From Vreelandella andesensis (lineage in GTDB: Bacteria; Pseudomonadota; Gammaproteobacteria; Pseudomonadales; Halomonadaceae): a DNA stretch of 64,000 nucleotides. Where the stretch lies: positions 124,145 to 188,144 of the forward strand of contig NZ_RZHG01000019.1 of assembly GCF_003989795.1 (NCBI RefSeq). The letters run 5' to 3'. Positions 35,064 through 45,105 of the stretch are shown in pieces (positions within the stretch are counted from its first letter, which is position 1; every line of letters begins with the position of its first letter). The notes under the pieces are model-generated. The model was not told the origin of the DNA. It ran no database searches and worked only from the letters and a program-made list of their open reading frames with translations. The position numbers were made by a program, and so were the translations under genes.

Positions 35064-35798
35064 TTAGCGATGAGGCGTGATATCGCGCGTGCCACGGTAA
35101 TGGTCATCCCACATTAATACAGCGCCTGCCACTGCACCGGGAATCAAGAACAGGTTGGCCAGAGGTATCCAGGTCACTAGCATAATCAACCCGCCATAGG
35201 TGAGACTTGGCCACCACCGTTGCGATAGTCGTGTACGCATATCCTTAAACGTTACTTTGTTGTTATCCATTGGGTAATCTAGGTAGGTAATGGCCATGAT
35301 CCACGCGGAAAAGAGGATCCACAAAATGGGGGCTATCAGGTTGAGGCCGGGTATCCAGCTAATGATAAACAGTATCACCATGCGGGGCAGAATATAGCCA
35401 AGTTTGACGAGCTCGCGGCCTAAGGCATCGACGGCGGTTTTGGCTAGCCCACGGTCATCTAATGGCTCACGCCCTGTCGCTTGACGTTCTACCTTCGCCG
35501 CTAAAAAGCCATAGAAAGGTGCGGCGATTAAATGGGTGACTAGAGTGAAGGTAAAAAAGATTACCAGCAGCAGGCTGATAAAGAACAGAGGCCAGATTAG
35601 CCATGAAAGCCACTCTAGCCAGCTTGGCACCATCGCCATGGCGCTGTCCAACCAGCCAGAAAAGCGGTTGACCACGATACTAAGCATGCTGACATAAACA
35701 ATTATATTGACCAGAATGGGTAAGAAAATATAGCGCCGCAGGCCTTTCTGGTAGACCAAGCGAGTGCCTCGACTCAGCGCTGTCATTGCATCCAACAT
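35064..35798 (-). CDS. cysZ: Sulfate transporter CysZ
   Basis: 244 residues of the EI24/CysZ family. Hydrophobic helices are at about 22-50, 62-95, 135-175 and 205-232. AAPFYGFLAAKVERQATGRE and WILFSAWIMAITYLDYPMDN are the conserved family segments. It imports sulfate for cysteine synthesis. Separated from the phosphate operon by the terminator at 35812. Confidence 0.92.
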   Translation of the reverse strand: MLDAMTALSRGTRLVYQKGLRRYIFLPILVNIIVYVSMLSIVVNRFSGWLDSAMAMVPSWLEWLSWLIWPLFFISLLLVIFFTFTLVTHLIAAPFYGFLAAKVERQATGREPLDDRGLAKTAVDALGRELVKLGYILPRMVILFIISWIPGLNLIAPILWILFSAWIMAITYLDYPMDNNKVTFKDMRTRLSQRWWPSLTYGGLIMLVTWIPLANLFLIPGAVAGAVLMWDDHYRGTRDITPHR

Positions 35799-35811
35799 GC
35801 TTACTCCTTAT

Positions 35812-35840
35812 AAAAACGCCCAGATGGGATATCTGGGCGT
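35812..35840 (-). terminator. Terminator of the pstCAB-phoU operon
   Basis: A 10-bp stem ACGCCCAGAT/ATCTGGGCGT around five bases is followed on the minus strand by TTTTTAT. It begins 26 bases after the phoU stop. Confidence 0.88.
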
Positions 35841-35865
35841 ATTGCAGGAGGAATCGCGTGCTAGG

Positions 35866-36591
35866 TCAAGATTTTTTAAGTACCTGCGGGTCGATGGTGT
35901 CGGGATCGCTATGGCGAATATCTAGCCCTTTTACCAAGTAGACGACGTACTCTGCCAGGTTATCGGCATGATCGCCCACGCGTTCCAGTGCACGCAGCAC
36001 CCACATGATGCTAAGCACGGAGCTAATCGAGCGCGAGTCTTCCATCATAAACGTCATCAGCGAGCGCATTGCGCTACCATACTCGTCGTCAACGAGCTCA
36101 TCTTCGCGAACGACCTGCATCGCTAGTTCCGTATCGAAGCGAGCGAAGGCCGTAAGGGCATCGCGCAGCATTTTACGTACATGCTCGCTGATATGGCGCA
36201 CTTCTATTAGGCCACGAACATTACCGTTGCTTTCACTTAATAGCATTGCGTTACGGGCAATCTTGCTAGCTTCATCGCCAATACGCTCAAGGTCGGAGGT
36301 GGCGCGAATCACCGCCAGAACCAAGCGTAAATCGGACGCTGCTGGCTGGCGGCGTGCCAAGACGCGGGTGCATTCGTCGTCAATTTGCAACTGCAGGTCA
36401 TTCACTTGACGGTCGTTGTCGCGGACTTTTTCGGCAAGATGGCTATCGCCTTCTAGTAACGCAAAAACGGCGTCTTGTACCTGCTTTTCCACCAGGCCAC
36501 CCATGGCCATCAGGTGGGTTTTGAGCTCTTCCAGCTCTTGATTGAACTGGCGAGAGATATGCTGGCTGTGGGTATCGCTCGTAATATCCAT
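35866..36591 (-). CDS. phoU: Phosphate signalling complex protein PhoU
   Basis: 241 residues in the double three-helix PhoU fold. The metal-binding repeats are visible as LERIGDEASKIARNA (first half) and LERVGDHADNLAEYV (second half). It couples the Pst transporter to PhoR, damping PhoB activation when phosphate is plentiful. Last gene of the pst operon. Confidence 0.97.
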   Translation of the reverse strand: MDITSDTHSQHISRQFNQELEELKTHLMAMGGLVEKQVQDAVFALLEGDSHLAEKVRDNDRQVNDLQLQIDDECTRVLARRQPAASDLRLVLAVIRATSDLERIGDEASKIARNAMLLSESNGNVRGLIEVRHISEHVRKMLRDALTAFARFDTELAMQVVREDELVDDEYGSAMRSLMTFMMEDSRSISSVLSIMWVLRALERVGDHADNLAEYVVYLVKGLDIRHSDPDTIDPQVLKKS

Positions 36592-36621
36592 TGAGCACTC
36601 CTGACGTGATGTCTTTGGGGC

Positions 36622-37437
36622 CTAGGTGATGCGGCCGGTGATGTAGTTTTCGGTGCGTTGTAAACGCGGGTTGGTGAACACTTGATCCGTTGGCCCGTAC
36701 TCAACGAGTTCACCCTGCTGCAAAAAAGCCGTGTAGTCGGAAACCCGCGCGGCTTGCTGCATATTGTGGGTAACCAGCACAAGCGTTAGCTGTGATTTTA
36801 GGTTACGGATTAACTCTTCTATTTTGAGCGTAGAAATTGGATCCAACGCTGAAGCAGGCTCATCGAGCAGCAGTACATCCGGCTTAATTGCCAGTGTTCG
36901 TGCAATCACTAAGCGCTGCTGCTGTCCTCCGGAAAGTTGCCATGCCGAGCGGTGTAGCTGGTCTTTAACCTCATCCCATAGCGCTGCCGATGTAAGCGCC
37001 CACTCGATAATGTCGTCCCGTTTGCGCTTAGGTAAGCGTTGCTGTAAACGCAGGCCAAAGGCTACGTTTTCATAAATCGACATGGGGAAGGGGTTGGGCG
37101 TTTGAAACACCATCCCAACGCGGCGTCGCAACTCGGTAACATTCATGTCCGGGGCGTGAATGTCCTGGCCTTCAAGCTGAATATGGCCACTGTGTGTTAC
37201 TGATTCATTAAGGTCATGCAGTCGATTAATCGCGCGTAGCAGCGTCGACTTTCCACAGCCTGAAGGACCAATAAAGGCTGTTACATGATGACGCGGCAGA
37301 TCTAGCGTTAGGTCGTGTAACGCCGTTTTTCCCGCATAAGCGAGGTAAAATTGTGCAATGCTCAGACAGCACTGTTCGGCAGAAAAACGCATCACGGGTG
37401 CTGGAGCCACATTTTCGGACGATAAAGACGCTAACAT
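36622..37437 (-). CDS. pstB: Phosphate ABC transporter ATP-binding protein PstB
   Basis: 271 residues. Walker [10 protein letters not shown], signature LSGGQQQR, Walker [13 protein letters not shown] and the switch histidine in [16 protein letters not shown] are intact. The family tail HTQVFTNP-type reads [20 protein letters not shown]. It powers phosphate import by PstSCA. Overlaps the pstA 3' end by seven bases. Confidence 0.97.
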   Translation of the reverse strand: MLASLSSENVAPAPVMRFSAEQCCLSIAQFYLAYAGKTALHDLTLDLPRHHVTAFIGPSGCGKSTLLRAINRLHDLNESVTHSGHIQLEGQDIHAPDMNVTELRRRVGMVFQTPNPFPMSIYENVAFGLRLQQRLPKRKRDDIIEWALTSAALWDEVKDQLHRSAWQLSGGQQQRLVIARTLAIKPDVLLLDEPASALDPISTLKIEELIRNLKSQLTLVLVTHNMQQAARVSDYTAFLQQGELVEYGPTDQVFTNPRLQRTENYITGRIT

Positions 37438-38870
37438 TCGTTTCCTCGCTGACGCCTTAGATAATGACGTAGAAATATGGCAGTTAGGTTAAGCAGAAGT
37501 ACGATTAACACCAGCAGCAGTGCGGTTGCGAAAACTAACGGAATTGCGGCCTGTACATCTTCACCGTGAAAGGCTGTATCAAATAAATGATAGCCGAGGT
37601 GCATAAACTTGCGCTCTAGATGAAGGTAGGGAAACTCACCATCTACAGGCATTTGCGGCGCTAGCTTGGCGACTCCCACCAGCATTAGCGGCGCCACTTC
37701 GCCGGCGGCTCTGGCGACGGCTAAAATCACGCCCGTTAGCATGGCGGGGGTTGCCATGGGCAGTACCACCCGTGTCAACATTTCTAAGCGTGTGGCACCC
37801 AGTGCAACGGCGCCTTCCCGCTGGGCATCGGGTATGCGTGCTAGCCCTTCTTCGGTAGCGACAATCACCACGGGTAAGGTGAGTAAGGCGAGCGTTAGCG
37901 ATGCCCATAGGAGGCCACCGGTGCCAAACGTGGGTGAGGGCAACTTATCGCTAAAAAACCAGCTGTCGATAGAGCCGCCTATTCCGTATACAAATACCCC
38001 GAGGCCAAAAACGCCGTAAACAATTGAGGGCACGCCCGCAAGGTTGCGTACGCTAATGCGAACTAAGCGGGTTAAGCGATTTTGATGAGCGATTTCGTTC
38101 AGGTAAATAGCAGCGAGAACCCCAAACGGGGTAACGATCACTGACATCAAAATAACCATTAACACGGTGCCAAAAATGGCTGGCCACACGCCTCCGCCTG
38201 TATTCGCGGCGCGCGGCCCCTCGCTCAGAAATTGCCAGATGCGCTGCCCCCAGGCGATGGTTTTTTGCCCCCAGGACATAGCATTCGGTGACTGAAAGTG
38301 GGTAACACTCGCCAGCGGCTGACGAAGGGTTCGGCCATCGGCGGTAGCTAACAATAAAATTCCGGGAGGGCGCTGGCTGACAGGTAAGGTAAGCGCCTCG
38401 TGAATAAACGCCCAGGCAGCGTGTTGGGTGAGCCGGAGTTCGCCACTCTCCACAGCCACTAAACGGCCAATAAAATCGCCCCATGGGGTGCGCGCTACGC
38501 GGATAAGGTCTGCTGGCTCGCTCTGCTGGCTGATCTCATCGATGGCGATCCACTGCCAGTTATTCCCCGTAACCTCTTGATTTCCTGTGAAATAGAGCCG
38601 TTCTGTACCTGCGCCGTTGGGCAGCGCTGTTTCACGAACAGGCTGTCCAATCACGATGTCACCTGAATTCAAGGTAACTTCCTCTAACGATGCTGGCCAA
38701 AAATGCCCTAACCCACGGATTGCCAGTAGCGTTAATAAGGAAACTAGCATTAATAATGAAAGCGCCACACAGGCAGCACAGAGCCATGGCCAGAGCCCGC
38801 TGCTGCCGGTTTTTGAAAGCCTTATTTTAGAAAAACCAACGTTTGAAAAACCAGCGCGCTGCCAATGCAT
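37431..38870 (-). CDS. pstA: Phosphate ABC transporter permease PstA (long form)
   Basis: 479 residues, longer than E. coli PstA (under 300). One helix at about 28-50 is followed by a soluble, probably periplasmic region of about 150 residues (50-200) and then the standard permease core. The core includes the EAA loop [20 protein letters not shown] and [19 protein letters not shown]. Long PstA forms with an N-terminal insert occur in Pseudomonas and relatives. Start shares a base with the pstC stop (TAATG). Confidence 0.94.
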   Translation of the reverse strand: MHWQRAGFSNVGFSKIRLSKTGSSGLWPWLCAACVALSLLMLVSLLTLLAIRGLGHFWPASLEEVTLNSGDIVIGQPVRETALPNGAGTERLYFTGNQEVTGNNWQWIAIDEISQQSEPADLIRVARTPWGDFIGRLVAVESGELRLTQHAAWAFIHEALTLPVSQRPPGILLLATADGRTLRQPLASVTHFQSPNAMSWGQKTIAWGQRIWQFLSEGPRAANTGGGVWPAIFGTVLMVILMSVIVTPFGVLAAIYLNEIAHQNRLTRLVRISVRNLAGVPSIVYGVFGLGVFVYGIGGSIDSWFFSDKLPSPTFGTGGLLWASLTLALLTLPVVIVATEEGLARIPDAQREGAVALGATRLEMLTRVVLPMATPAMLTGVILAVARAAGEVAPLMLVGVAKLAPQMPVDGEFPYLHLERKFMHLGYHLFDTAFHGEDVQAAIPLVFATALLLVLIVLLLNLTAIFLRHYLRRQRGNEC

Positions 38871-39988
38871 TAGAGAGTGCTCCCTAAGCGTTGATAGCGT
38901 CGGCGCAGGTGCTGCCGGACAATTTCAGCTAGCGTGTTCACCATAAAGGTAAAAATAAACAAGGCCAGTGCTGCCAGAATCAGTAAGTGATAAGTCATCC
39001 CGCCCGGTGAGGCTTCGGGAAGCTCAATGGCGATAGAGGCTGATAGCGAGCGAAGCCCCTCGAAAGGACTGGCGCTAAAGAGCGCGGTGTTGCCGCTGGC
39101 CATTAAGACAATCATGGTTTCTCCAACGGCGCGGCCAGCACCGATCATCACCGCTGAAAAGACACCGGGGCCTGCCGTGGGTAAAGCAACTTTCCAAAGT
39201 GCTTGCCAGCGACTAGCCCCCAGCGCTTGAGCGCCTTCCATTAATGTAGGCGGCACATCGGCAAGTGCATCTTCTGCGAGTGAATAAATACTGGGGATCA
39301 CTGCAAACCCCATGGCAATACCCACTATCAATGCATTTCGTGTGGCGTAATCAAGGCCGTAGCGCTGATCCAGCAAACGACGCAGGTCGCCGCCAAGCCA
39401 GTGTTGTTCGATAATCGGAGCAAGCCACATTGCTAATACAGCCATGCCTGCCAGCCACGGAACGAACCATAAGCCTGCCCAGGAAAGCGGCAGTCGCTGG
39501 CGAACGCTGGCGGCTGTTCGATACCACAAATAGCCTGCAAGTGCTGCGCTAAGTGGTAGCCAAATAATCATCATCAACGTACTGGCCAGATGTCGCTCCA
39601 CCCAGGGGGCGAGTAATAAACCGGCAATAAAACCGATGACAACGCCAGGCACTGCTTCCATCAACTCAAGCGTTGGCTTCAAACGGCTGCGGAGTCGTGC
39701 TGACATAAATAGCGCGGAATACATTGCCGCACCCAGTGCGATGGGTGTCGCGAAAAGCATTGCAGCCAGCGCGGCTTTTAAGGTGCCCCAGGCAAGCGGC
39801 GAGAGCTTGGCGAGTGAGAATGTGTCGCCAATCGCGAGCAGCGGTAGCGTTTCCCATATAAGAAAAACGCTGATCGCTAAAATTGCTAACAAAACACCGA
39901 TGCCACCGGCAGTGATAAGCCCCGTGGCTAGTCGGTCTTGCACGTGGCGCAGCGGCTGACGCGAAAAGGGTAGCCGAGGAGGAGTCAT
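38870..39988 (-). CDS. pstC: Phosphate ABC transporter permease PstC
   Basis: 372 residues. Multiple membrane helices, with the permease loop VPPTLMEGAQALGASRWQAL and GAGRAVGETMIVLMASGNT characteristic of PstC. It forms the channel with PstA. First gene of pstC-pstA-pstB-phoU; a Pho box lies 78-95 bp upstream, after the pstS stop. Confidence 0.95.
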   Translation of the reverse strand: MTPPRLPFSRQPLRHVQDRLATGLITAGGIGVLLAILAISVFLIWETLPLLAIGDTFSLAKLSPLAWGTLKAALAAMLFATPIALGAAMYSALFMSARLRSRLKPTLELMEAVPGVVIGFIAGLLLAPWVERHLASTLMMIIWLPLSAALAGYLWYRTAASVRQRLPLSWAGLWFVPWLAGMAVLAMWLAPIIEQHWLGGDLRRLLDQRYGLDYATRNALIVGIAMGFAVIPSIYSLAEDALADVPPTLMEGAQALGASRWQALWKVALPTAGPGVFSAVMIGAGRAVGETMIVLMASGNTALFSASPFEGLRSLSASIAIELPEASPGGMTYHLLILAALALFIFTFMVNTLAEIVRQHLRRRYQRLGSTL

Positions 39989-40065
39989 GTCGACATCATA
40001 GAAAAGCGAAAGCCATCACAAAAATGAGCATGCATGGTCGAGTCTCCTTACTCTAGCGTTAATTT

Positions 40066-40083
40066 ATGACAGTTAAGTGACAG
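40066..40083 (-). promoter_or_regulatory. Pho box between pstS and pstC
   Basis: On the minus strand, CTGTCACTTAACTGTCAT: two CTGTCA repeats 11 bp apart, matching 16 of 18 positions of the E. coli PhoB consensus. It lies directly after the pstS stop and before pstC, so the permease/ATPase/phoU genes appear to have their own PhoB-driven promoter. Confidence 0.8.
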
Positions 40084-40084
40084 T

Positions 40085-41053
40085 TTACGGGTGTTGGCGC
40101 TGGGCATCACGTAAGTGCTTGGGAAGCGGTACAAACCCCGCTGCTCTGACAATTTGCTGTCCCTCTTCGGAAAAAATAAGTGCCAGAAAGGCTTGCTCTA
40201 CAGATGGCAGTGACTCGTTGGGTGGCAAATTAACGTAAAGATAGAGATCGCGTGATAAGGGATAATTGCCTTGTTGAATCGAGCGCTCATCGGGCGCAAC
40301 GGCATCTCCGTGTTCGTCCACCAAGCGCAGTGCGCGCACCATCGGCGTTAAATGGTTATACCCGGCATAGCCCATTGCATTGAAAGACTCGCCTACCGCA
40401 GCAACAACCGCCGACGAACCTGGATGCTCGCTAATATCAAGGCGGAACCCGCCATCGCAAAGGGCTCTCGCTTGAAAGAGGCCATGAGTACCCGACGCCA
40501 AATTACGACCATGAAGAGCTATACGACCATAAGGCCAGTCAGTTGTTGAAGTAAGCGTACTCCAGCGCCGGATGGCCTGGGGAGCGCCGCAAGCAAGGCT
40601 GGTTGAAAAAATTGCATCGACTTGCTGGAGCGTTAACGTGTCAATAGGGTTGTGGCGATGCACCACCACCACTAAGGCATCTCGAGCAACACGAAGTTCG
40701 AGCGGTGGATAGCCATAGCGAACAATAAACTGTTGGCGTTCTGTCTCGGTCATTGGGCGTGACATCGGCCCTAGGCGGGTTGTGCCAGCCACTAAGGCGG
40801 TCGGCGCACTGGCTGAGCCGCTGGCCTGAAATTGCAGGTTAATATCTGGAAAGCGGGCCTTTAAGGCCTCTCCCCAGCGCAGCACCAGGCCAGCCATGGT
40901 GTCAGACCCAACGGCACCTAACGTCCCACTCACCGACGCTGGCTGGCCCCAGGCAAGATTGCCTGCCATCAGAAGCCAGCCAGCCATAAGCCAGCCAGTT
41001 ATGGACAGTACCCGTCGATGTTTCTTTAAACGACGTATAGGGTAACGCTTCAA
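40085..41053 (-). CDS. pstS: Phosphate-binding protein, PstS family
   Basis: 322 residues. A long basic N-terminus precedes the signal core (SITGWLMAGWLLMAGNLAWG). The mature protein opens with GTLGAVGSDTMAGLVLRWGE, then FPDINLQFQASGSASAPTAL and TTRLGPMSRPMTE, the PstS variant found with long PstA proteins. LHGRNLASGTHGLFQ and SSAVVAAVGE complete the site. It captures phosphate in the periplasm. No Pho box was found in front of this gene, although one follows it. Confidence 0.9.
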   Translation of the reverse strand: MKRYPIRRLKKHRRVLSITGWLMAGWLLMAGNLAWGQPASVSGTLGAVGSDTMAGLVLRWGEALKARFPDINLQFQASGSASAPTALVAGTTRLGPMSRPMTETERQQFIVRYGYPPLELRVARDALVVVVHRHNPIDTLTLQQVDAIFSTSLACGAPQAIRRWSTLTSTTDWPYGRIALHGRNLASGTHGLFQARALCDGGFRLDISEHPGSSAVVAAVGESFNAMGYAGYNHLTPMVRALRLVDEHGDAVAPDERSIQQGNYPLSRDLYLYVNLPPNESLPSVEQAFLALIFSEEGQQIVRAAGFVPLPKHLRDAQRQHP

Positions 41054-41137
41054 ACGGCACCTCTCTTGTGATTAACTGTTAACTGTTTATTGCGATGCAG
41101 CAACACCACAACAATAACCTTTTGAAGCGACCATCTT

Positions 41138-41551
41138 ATGACACTGCTGGAAACCGATTTAGACGATGTGCCTGCTCCGCAGGGGCAGCTCACTTTAAAG
41201 TTACTGGCTTCTCGGCAAGATACCAATCTCTATGGTGATATTCCGGGTGGCTGGCTCGTTAACCAGATGGACCAAGCCGCTGAACTGGCTGCGGGCCGTG
41301 AGGCAGCCGGTCGCACCGCGACAGTGGCTATTGAAGCGATGGATTTTCTAAGCCCGGTACGTGTGGGTTCTATGGTGAGCGTTTATACCAGCGTGCGGGA
41401 AATAGGCCATAGTTCGATTAAAATTGATGTTGAGGTATGGGTGCGAGCGCCGCATGGCCACCATTTGGAAGAGCGGCAGAAAGTCACTGAAGCACGCTTT
41501 GTCATGGTGGCGTTAGATGATAATGGGCGTATCCGCGCGGTATATAGCTGA
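41138..41551 (+). CDS. Acyl-CoA thioesterase, YciA-like hotdog protein
   Basis: 137 residues of the hotdog fold: LYGDIPGGWLVNQMDQAAEL carries the conserved asparagine/aspartate region, and TVAIEAMDFLSPVRVGSMVS follows. It resembles YciA, which hydrolyses a range of acyl-CoAs. A single gene with a bidirectional terminator after it. Confidence 0.9.
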   Translation: MTLLETDLDDVPAPQGQLTLKLLASRQDTNLYGDIPGGWLVNQMDQAAELAAGREAAGRTATVAIEAMDFLSPVRVGSMVSVYTSVREIGHSSIKIDVEVWVRAPHGHHLEERQKVTEARFVMVALDDNGRIRAVYS

Positions 41552-41575
41552 GAGATTTGCCGATTAGCTGCATTT

Positions 41576-41601
41576 AAAAAGGGCGCCTAGGCGCCCTTTT
41601 T
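41576..41601. terminator. Bidirectional terminator
   Basis: AAAAAGGGCGCC-TA-GGCGCCCTTTTT type palindrome: a seven-base GC stem flanked by A5 and T5. It serves both the thioesterase gene and the convergent TRAP binding-protein gene. Confidence 0.9.
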
Positions 41602-41629
41602 GTGTCGCAACTACAATAAGGTAGAAGGC

Positions 41630-42718
41630 CTAGACACCGACATTGTCGCGATTTTTCAGGTAGGCGTATTCGCCGACATCGCTGAACGGACGCAGCAATT
41701 TCTGGAAGGCTGAGTAAGATTCATAGACGCGGCGAGACTCGTCGTCATTGTCTACTTGGCGTTGGATTGCCTCTTTTGAAGACTTATAAAGCGCTGCCAT
41801 CACGTCTTCTGGGAACGTGCGCAGTTGAACACCGTGTTCATCGACCAGCATTTCCAGTGCCTGGGCATTGCGGTACGCAAACTCGCTAATCATGGCGAGG
41901 TTAGAGGCTCGGGCGGCTTCTCTGATAACGTCTTGCAGATCTTCTGGCAAGGCATTCCAGGCGTCTAAATTAACAGTGCCTTCCAGTACGGCGGTTGGCT
42001 CGTTCCACGCGGAGGTGTAATAGTAATCCGCTACTTGGTGAAGGCCAAATGCCATGTCATTGTAAGGCCCGACCCAGTCGGCAGCATCGAGTGCACCGGT
42101 TTGCAGCGACGTAAAAATTTCTGAGCCCGCCATGTTAACGGTACTCACCCCGATGCCATTCATGGCTTCACCGGCAAGGCCTGGTAAGCGAAGCTTCAGG
42201 CCTTGCATATCGTCTAGGGAATTAATCTCTTTTTTGAACCAGCCTGCCATTTGCGTGCCGGTGTTGCCAACAGCGAAAGGCTTCAGGTTGTGGTTGGCGT
42301 AGATTTCATCCCACAGTTCCTGGCCACCGCCATTATACAACCACGCATTCATTTCTGTGGTGTTCATACCGAATGGTACGGCGGTGAAAAACTGTGAGGC
42401 TGCAACCTTGCCGCGCCAATAGTAGGACGCGGAATGCCCCATCTCAGCGGTACCTGCAGCGACCGCATCGAACACTTCCAGTGCTGGAACAAGCTCACCA
42501 GCGCCATGTACGCGAATGCGCATGCGGCCATTGGAGAGTTGTTCGACCCGACGTGCGAAGTCATTGGCACCGGTGCCTAAAGCCGGAAAGTTTTTCGGCC
42601 AGGAGGTCACCATATCCCAGGTGTAGGTTTCATTGGCGCTGGCGGTAGAAACAAAAGGCGCAGCAGCGACACCGGCGGCACCGAAGCCGGCGGTTTTTAG
42701 AAATTGGCGGCGTTGCAT
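41630..42718 (-). CDS. Tat-exported TRAP transporter substrate-binding protein (orphan)
   Basis: 362 residues from the ATG at 42718; the open frame runs back to 42796 but the Tat signal starts here, MQRRQFLKTAGFGAAGVAAA, with the twin arginines in RRQFLK. The mature part (ETYTWDMVTSWPKNFPALGT, then GAGELVPALEVFDAVAAGTA and KLRLPGLAGEAMNGIGVS) resembles the TakP/SmoM group that binds alpha-keto acids or mannitol-type solutes. No permease genes lie on either side in the window, so it must work with subunits encoded elsewhere or has another role. Confidence 0.9.
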   Translation of the reverse strand: MQRRQFLKTAGFGAAGVAAAPFVSTASANETYTWDMVTSWPKNFPALGTGANDFARRVEQLSNGRMRIRVHGAGELVPALEVFDAVAAGTAEMGHSASYYWRGKVAASQFFTAVPFGMNTTEMNAWLYNGGGQELWDEIYANHNLKPFAVGNTGTQMAGWFKKEINSLDDMQGLKLRLPGLAGEAMNGIGVSTVNMAGSEIFTSLQTGALDAADWVGPYNDMAFGLHQVADYYYTSAWNEPTAVLEGTVNLDAWNALPEDLQDVIREAARASNLAMISEFAYRNAQALEMLVDEHGVQLRTFPEDVMAALYKSSKEAIQRQVDNDDESRRVYESYSAFQKLLRPFSDVGEYAYLKNRDNVGV

Positions 42719-42868
42719 GGCGGGCAAAACTCCGAAATTATAGAATGTTATTATCAGCGCAATAGTTAAGTAGAAGCTTCTTAGCACTGTGTCCACTAGC
42801 CAGTATGCGCTAAGCAGGTTTTAATGGGCAAGTGCTTGCCTAATGCTTTACGTTTACGTTAACAATGC

Positions 42869-45067
42869 TCAAAGTGGGGCGAGCTTAGCAAATCCTAGAA
42901 CTAGCCATTTCACTCCTTCACCTTCAAAGCTGACTTGTACGCGCGCGCGCGCGCCTTCCCCCTCCGCATTAAGAATGATGCCTTCGCCAAACACGGGGTG
43001 CATAACCCGCTGGCCAACATGCAGGGCAGGCAGGTCGCCGTCGCTTTCGACACGCTGTTGCGCAAAGCTTGAACGCGAGGCTGTGACAGGGCGGGAAATA
43101 TGGCCACGTAGGCGCACCTCTTCCAGCAGGTGGGGAGGAAGCTCGCGTAGGAAGCGCGATGGCCGGGGGAATACCTCTTTGCCGTGCAGACGGCGAGTTT
43201 CGGCATGAGTCAGATAGAGTTTCTGCATCGCGCGGGTAACACCGACATAGCAAAGACGCCGCTCTTCTTCGAGACGGCCTGGCTCTTCGATCGACATTTT
43301 ATGGGGAAACAAGCCTTCCTCAACCCCGGCAATAAACACCACGGGAAACTCTAGGCCTTTGGCAGAGTGCAGGGTCATCAACTGCACGCTGTCTTCAAAC
43401 TCATCGGCTTCATGGTCGCCTGCATTAAGCGCCGCTTCGGAAAGAAACGCTTCCAACGCTGCCATACCTTCGCCTGCCTCTGGCGTTTCGAAGGCATCGC
43501 CATGGGTAAAGGCGCGGGCAGCGGTCACTAGTTCTTCCAGGTTCTCGACTCGCGCTTGGCCTTTCTCGCCGCGCTCGCTCTTATGGTGTTCGATAAGGCC
43601 AGTGTGAGCGGTGACATGATCGATAATTTCATGCAACGGCAGCCCAGACGCCTCGTTGTCTAATTGCTCAATGAGATTGGCAAAGGCCTGCACGGCGTTG
43701 GCGGCACGGCCTTTAAGCGTGCCATCTTGAATGGCATCGTGTAGCGCTTGCCATAGTGAAACGCTTTGCTCTCGGGCACGGTGGCGGACAATTTCGACCG
43801 TGCGGGTGCCAATCCCGCGGGTGGGTACGTTGATGACACGCTCCAAGGAGGCATCGTCATCACGATTGAGCAGTAGGCGCAGGTAGGCGAGAGCATTTTT
43901 GATCTCTAAGCGCTCATAGAAGCGGTGTCCTCCGTAAATACGGTAGGGCATCCCTTGGCGGATCAGCGTCTCTTCCAATAAACGCGATTGAGCATTGGAG
44001 CGGTAGAGAATGGCCATATCACGGCGATTGAACCCTTCATCAACTTTTTCTTTGATGGTATCGACGATATAGCGGGCTTCTTCTAAGTCGTTAAACCCGG
44101 CGTAAACAGAAATAGGGTCGCCTTCGACACCGTCAGTCCACAGATTTTTACCCAGCCGCTCGCTGTTGTGGCTAATCAGCGTGTTGGCGGCCTCCAGAAT
44201 CGCGCTAGTGGAACGATAGTTCTGTTCCAGGCGTACGGTGTGAGTGTTGGGAAATTCTTCCTCAAAGCGGCGAATATTTTCCACTTTAGCACCGCGCCAG
44301 CCGTAAATTGACTGGTCATCGTCACCGACGGCAGTCATGGGTGTTTGTTGCCCAGTGAGAAGTTTTAGCCACGCATATTGCAGCGTATTGGTGTCCTGAA
44401 ACTCATCGACTAATACGTGACCAAAGCGCTCGCGATAATGAGTTAGCAGAGGCGGGTTATCACGCAACAGCTCTAGGCTGCGCAGCAGTAGTTCGCCGAA
44501 GTCCACCAGCCCGCCGCGTTCGCAGATAAATTGGTAACGCTCATAAAGCTCTACCATTTGGCCAAGATAACCATCACCGTCCACATTTACTTGATGGGGG
44601 CGAAGTCCTTCCTCTTTACAGCCAGAGATGAAGCCTTGTACCTGGCGGGGCGGGAAGCGTTCATCATCGATGGAGTAATCTTTAAGCATCCGCTTTACCA
44701 GCCGCAACTGGTCATCGGAGTCAATAATTTGGAAGTGCTGGGGTAGCCGGGCATCTTGCCAATGGGTACGCAGCAAGCGGTGAGCAATGGAGTGAAATGT
44801 GCCAACCCATACATGGCGCATGGAGATGCTCAGCAGCGCTTCCAGGCGGGTACGCATTTCCCGCGCGGCCTTGTTAGTAAACGTAACGGCCAGCAAGGCA
44901 TAGGGCGAAAGCCCTTCCGCCTGCATTAGCCAAGCAATGCGATGAACCAGCACGCGGGTTTTACCGGACCCGGCACCCGCCAGTACCAGTAAGTTACCCT
45001 GGGGCGCGCTCACTGCCTCACGCTGGGCAGGGTTTAGCTGATCAAGTATCGCCGTGACGTCATCCAT
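42869..45067 (-). CDS. uvrD: DNA helicase II (UvrD)
   Basis: 732 residues. Walker A LAGAGSGKTRVL, DEFQDTN (Walker B), GDDDQSIYGWRGA, LEQNYRST, and VQLMTLHSAKGLEFPVVFI are all present. The C-terminal MHPVFGEGIILNAEGEG with VKWLVLGFAKLAPL is the UvrD-type tudor-like tail that binds RNA polymerase. It unwinds DNA in mismatch and excision repair. A 15-base CG run (42940-42954) encodes part of this tail. A possible LexA site lies 53-68 bp upstream. Confidence 0.96.
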   Translation of the reverse strand: MDDVTAILDQLNPAQREAVSAPQGNLLVLAGAGSGKTRVLVHRIAWLMQAEGLSPYALLAVTFTNKAAREMRTRLEALLSISMRHVWVGTFHSIAHRLLRTHWQDARLPQHFQIIDSDDQLRLVKRMLKDYSIDDERFPPRQVQGFISGCKEEGLRPHQVNVDGDGYLGQMVELYERYQFICERGGLVDFGELLLRSLELLRDNPPLLTHYRERFGHVLVDEFQDTNTLQYAWLKLLTGQQTPMTAVGDDDQSIYGWRGAKVENIRRFEEEFPNTHTVRLEQNYRSTSAILEAANTLISHNSERLGKNLWTDGVEGDPISVYAGFNDLEEARYIVDTIKEKVDEGFNRRDMAILYRSNAQSRLLEETLIRQGMPYRIYGGHRFYERLEIKNALAYLRLLLNRDDDASLERVINVPTRGIGTRTVEIVRHRAREQSVSLWQALHDAIQDGTLKGRAANAVQAFANLIEQLDNEASGLPLHEIIDHVTAHTGLIEHHKSERGEKGQARVENLEELVTAARAFTHGDAFETPEAGEGMAALEAFLSEAALNAGDHEADEFEDSVQLMTLHSAKGLEFPVVFIAGVEEGLFPHKMSIEEPGRLEEERRLCYVGVTRAMQKLYLTHAETRRLHGKEVFPRPSRFLRELPPHLLEEVRLRGHISRPVTASRSSFAQQRVESDGDLPALHVGQRVMHPVFGEGIILNAEGEGARARVQVSFEGEGVKWLVLGFAKLAPL

Positions 45068-45105
45068 ATAAGCCGCTGCCGGTTCGAAAATGGGCGATCA
45101 GTTTA

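Noticed and set aside
41054-41137. TAACTGTTAACTGTT before pstS as a Pho box
   Set aside because: The repeat spacing is 7 bp and TCA is missing from both CTGTCA units.
42940-42954. 15-base CG run as a phase-variation tract
   Set aside because: It lies within the uvrD coding frame encoding Ala-Arg, is short, and the frame is intact.
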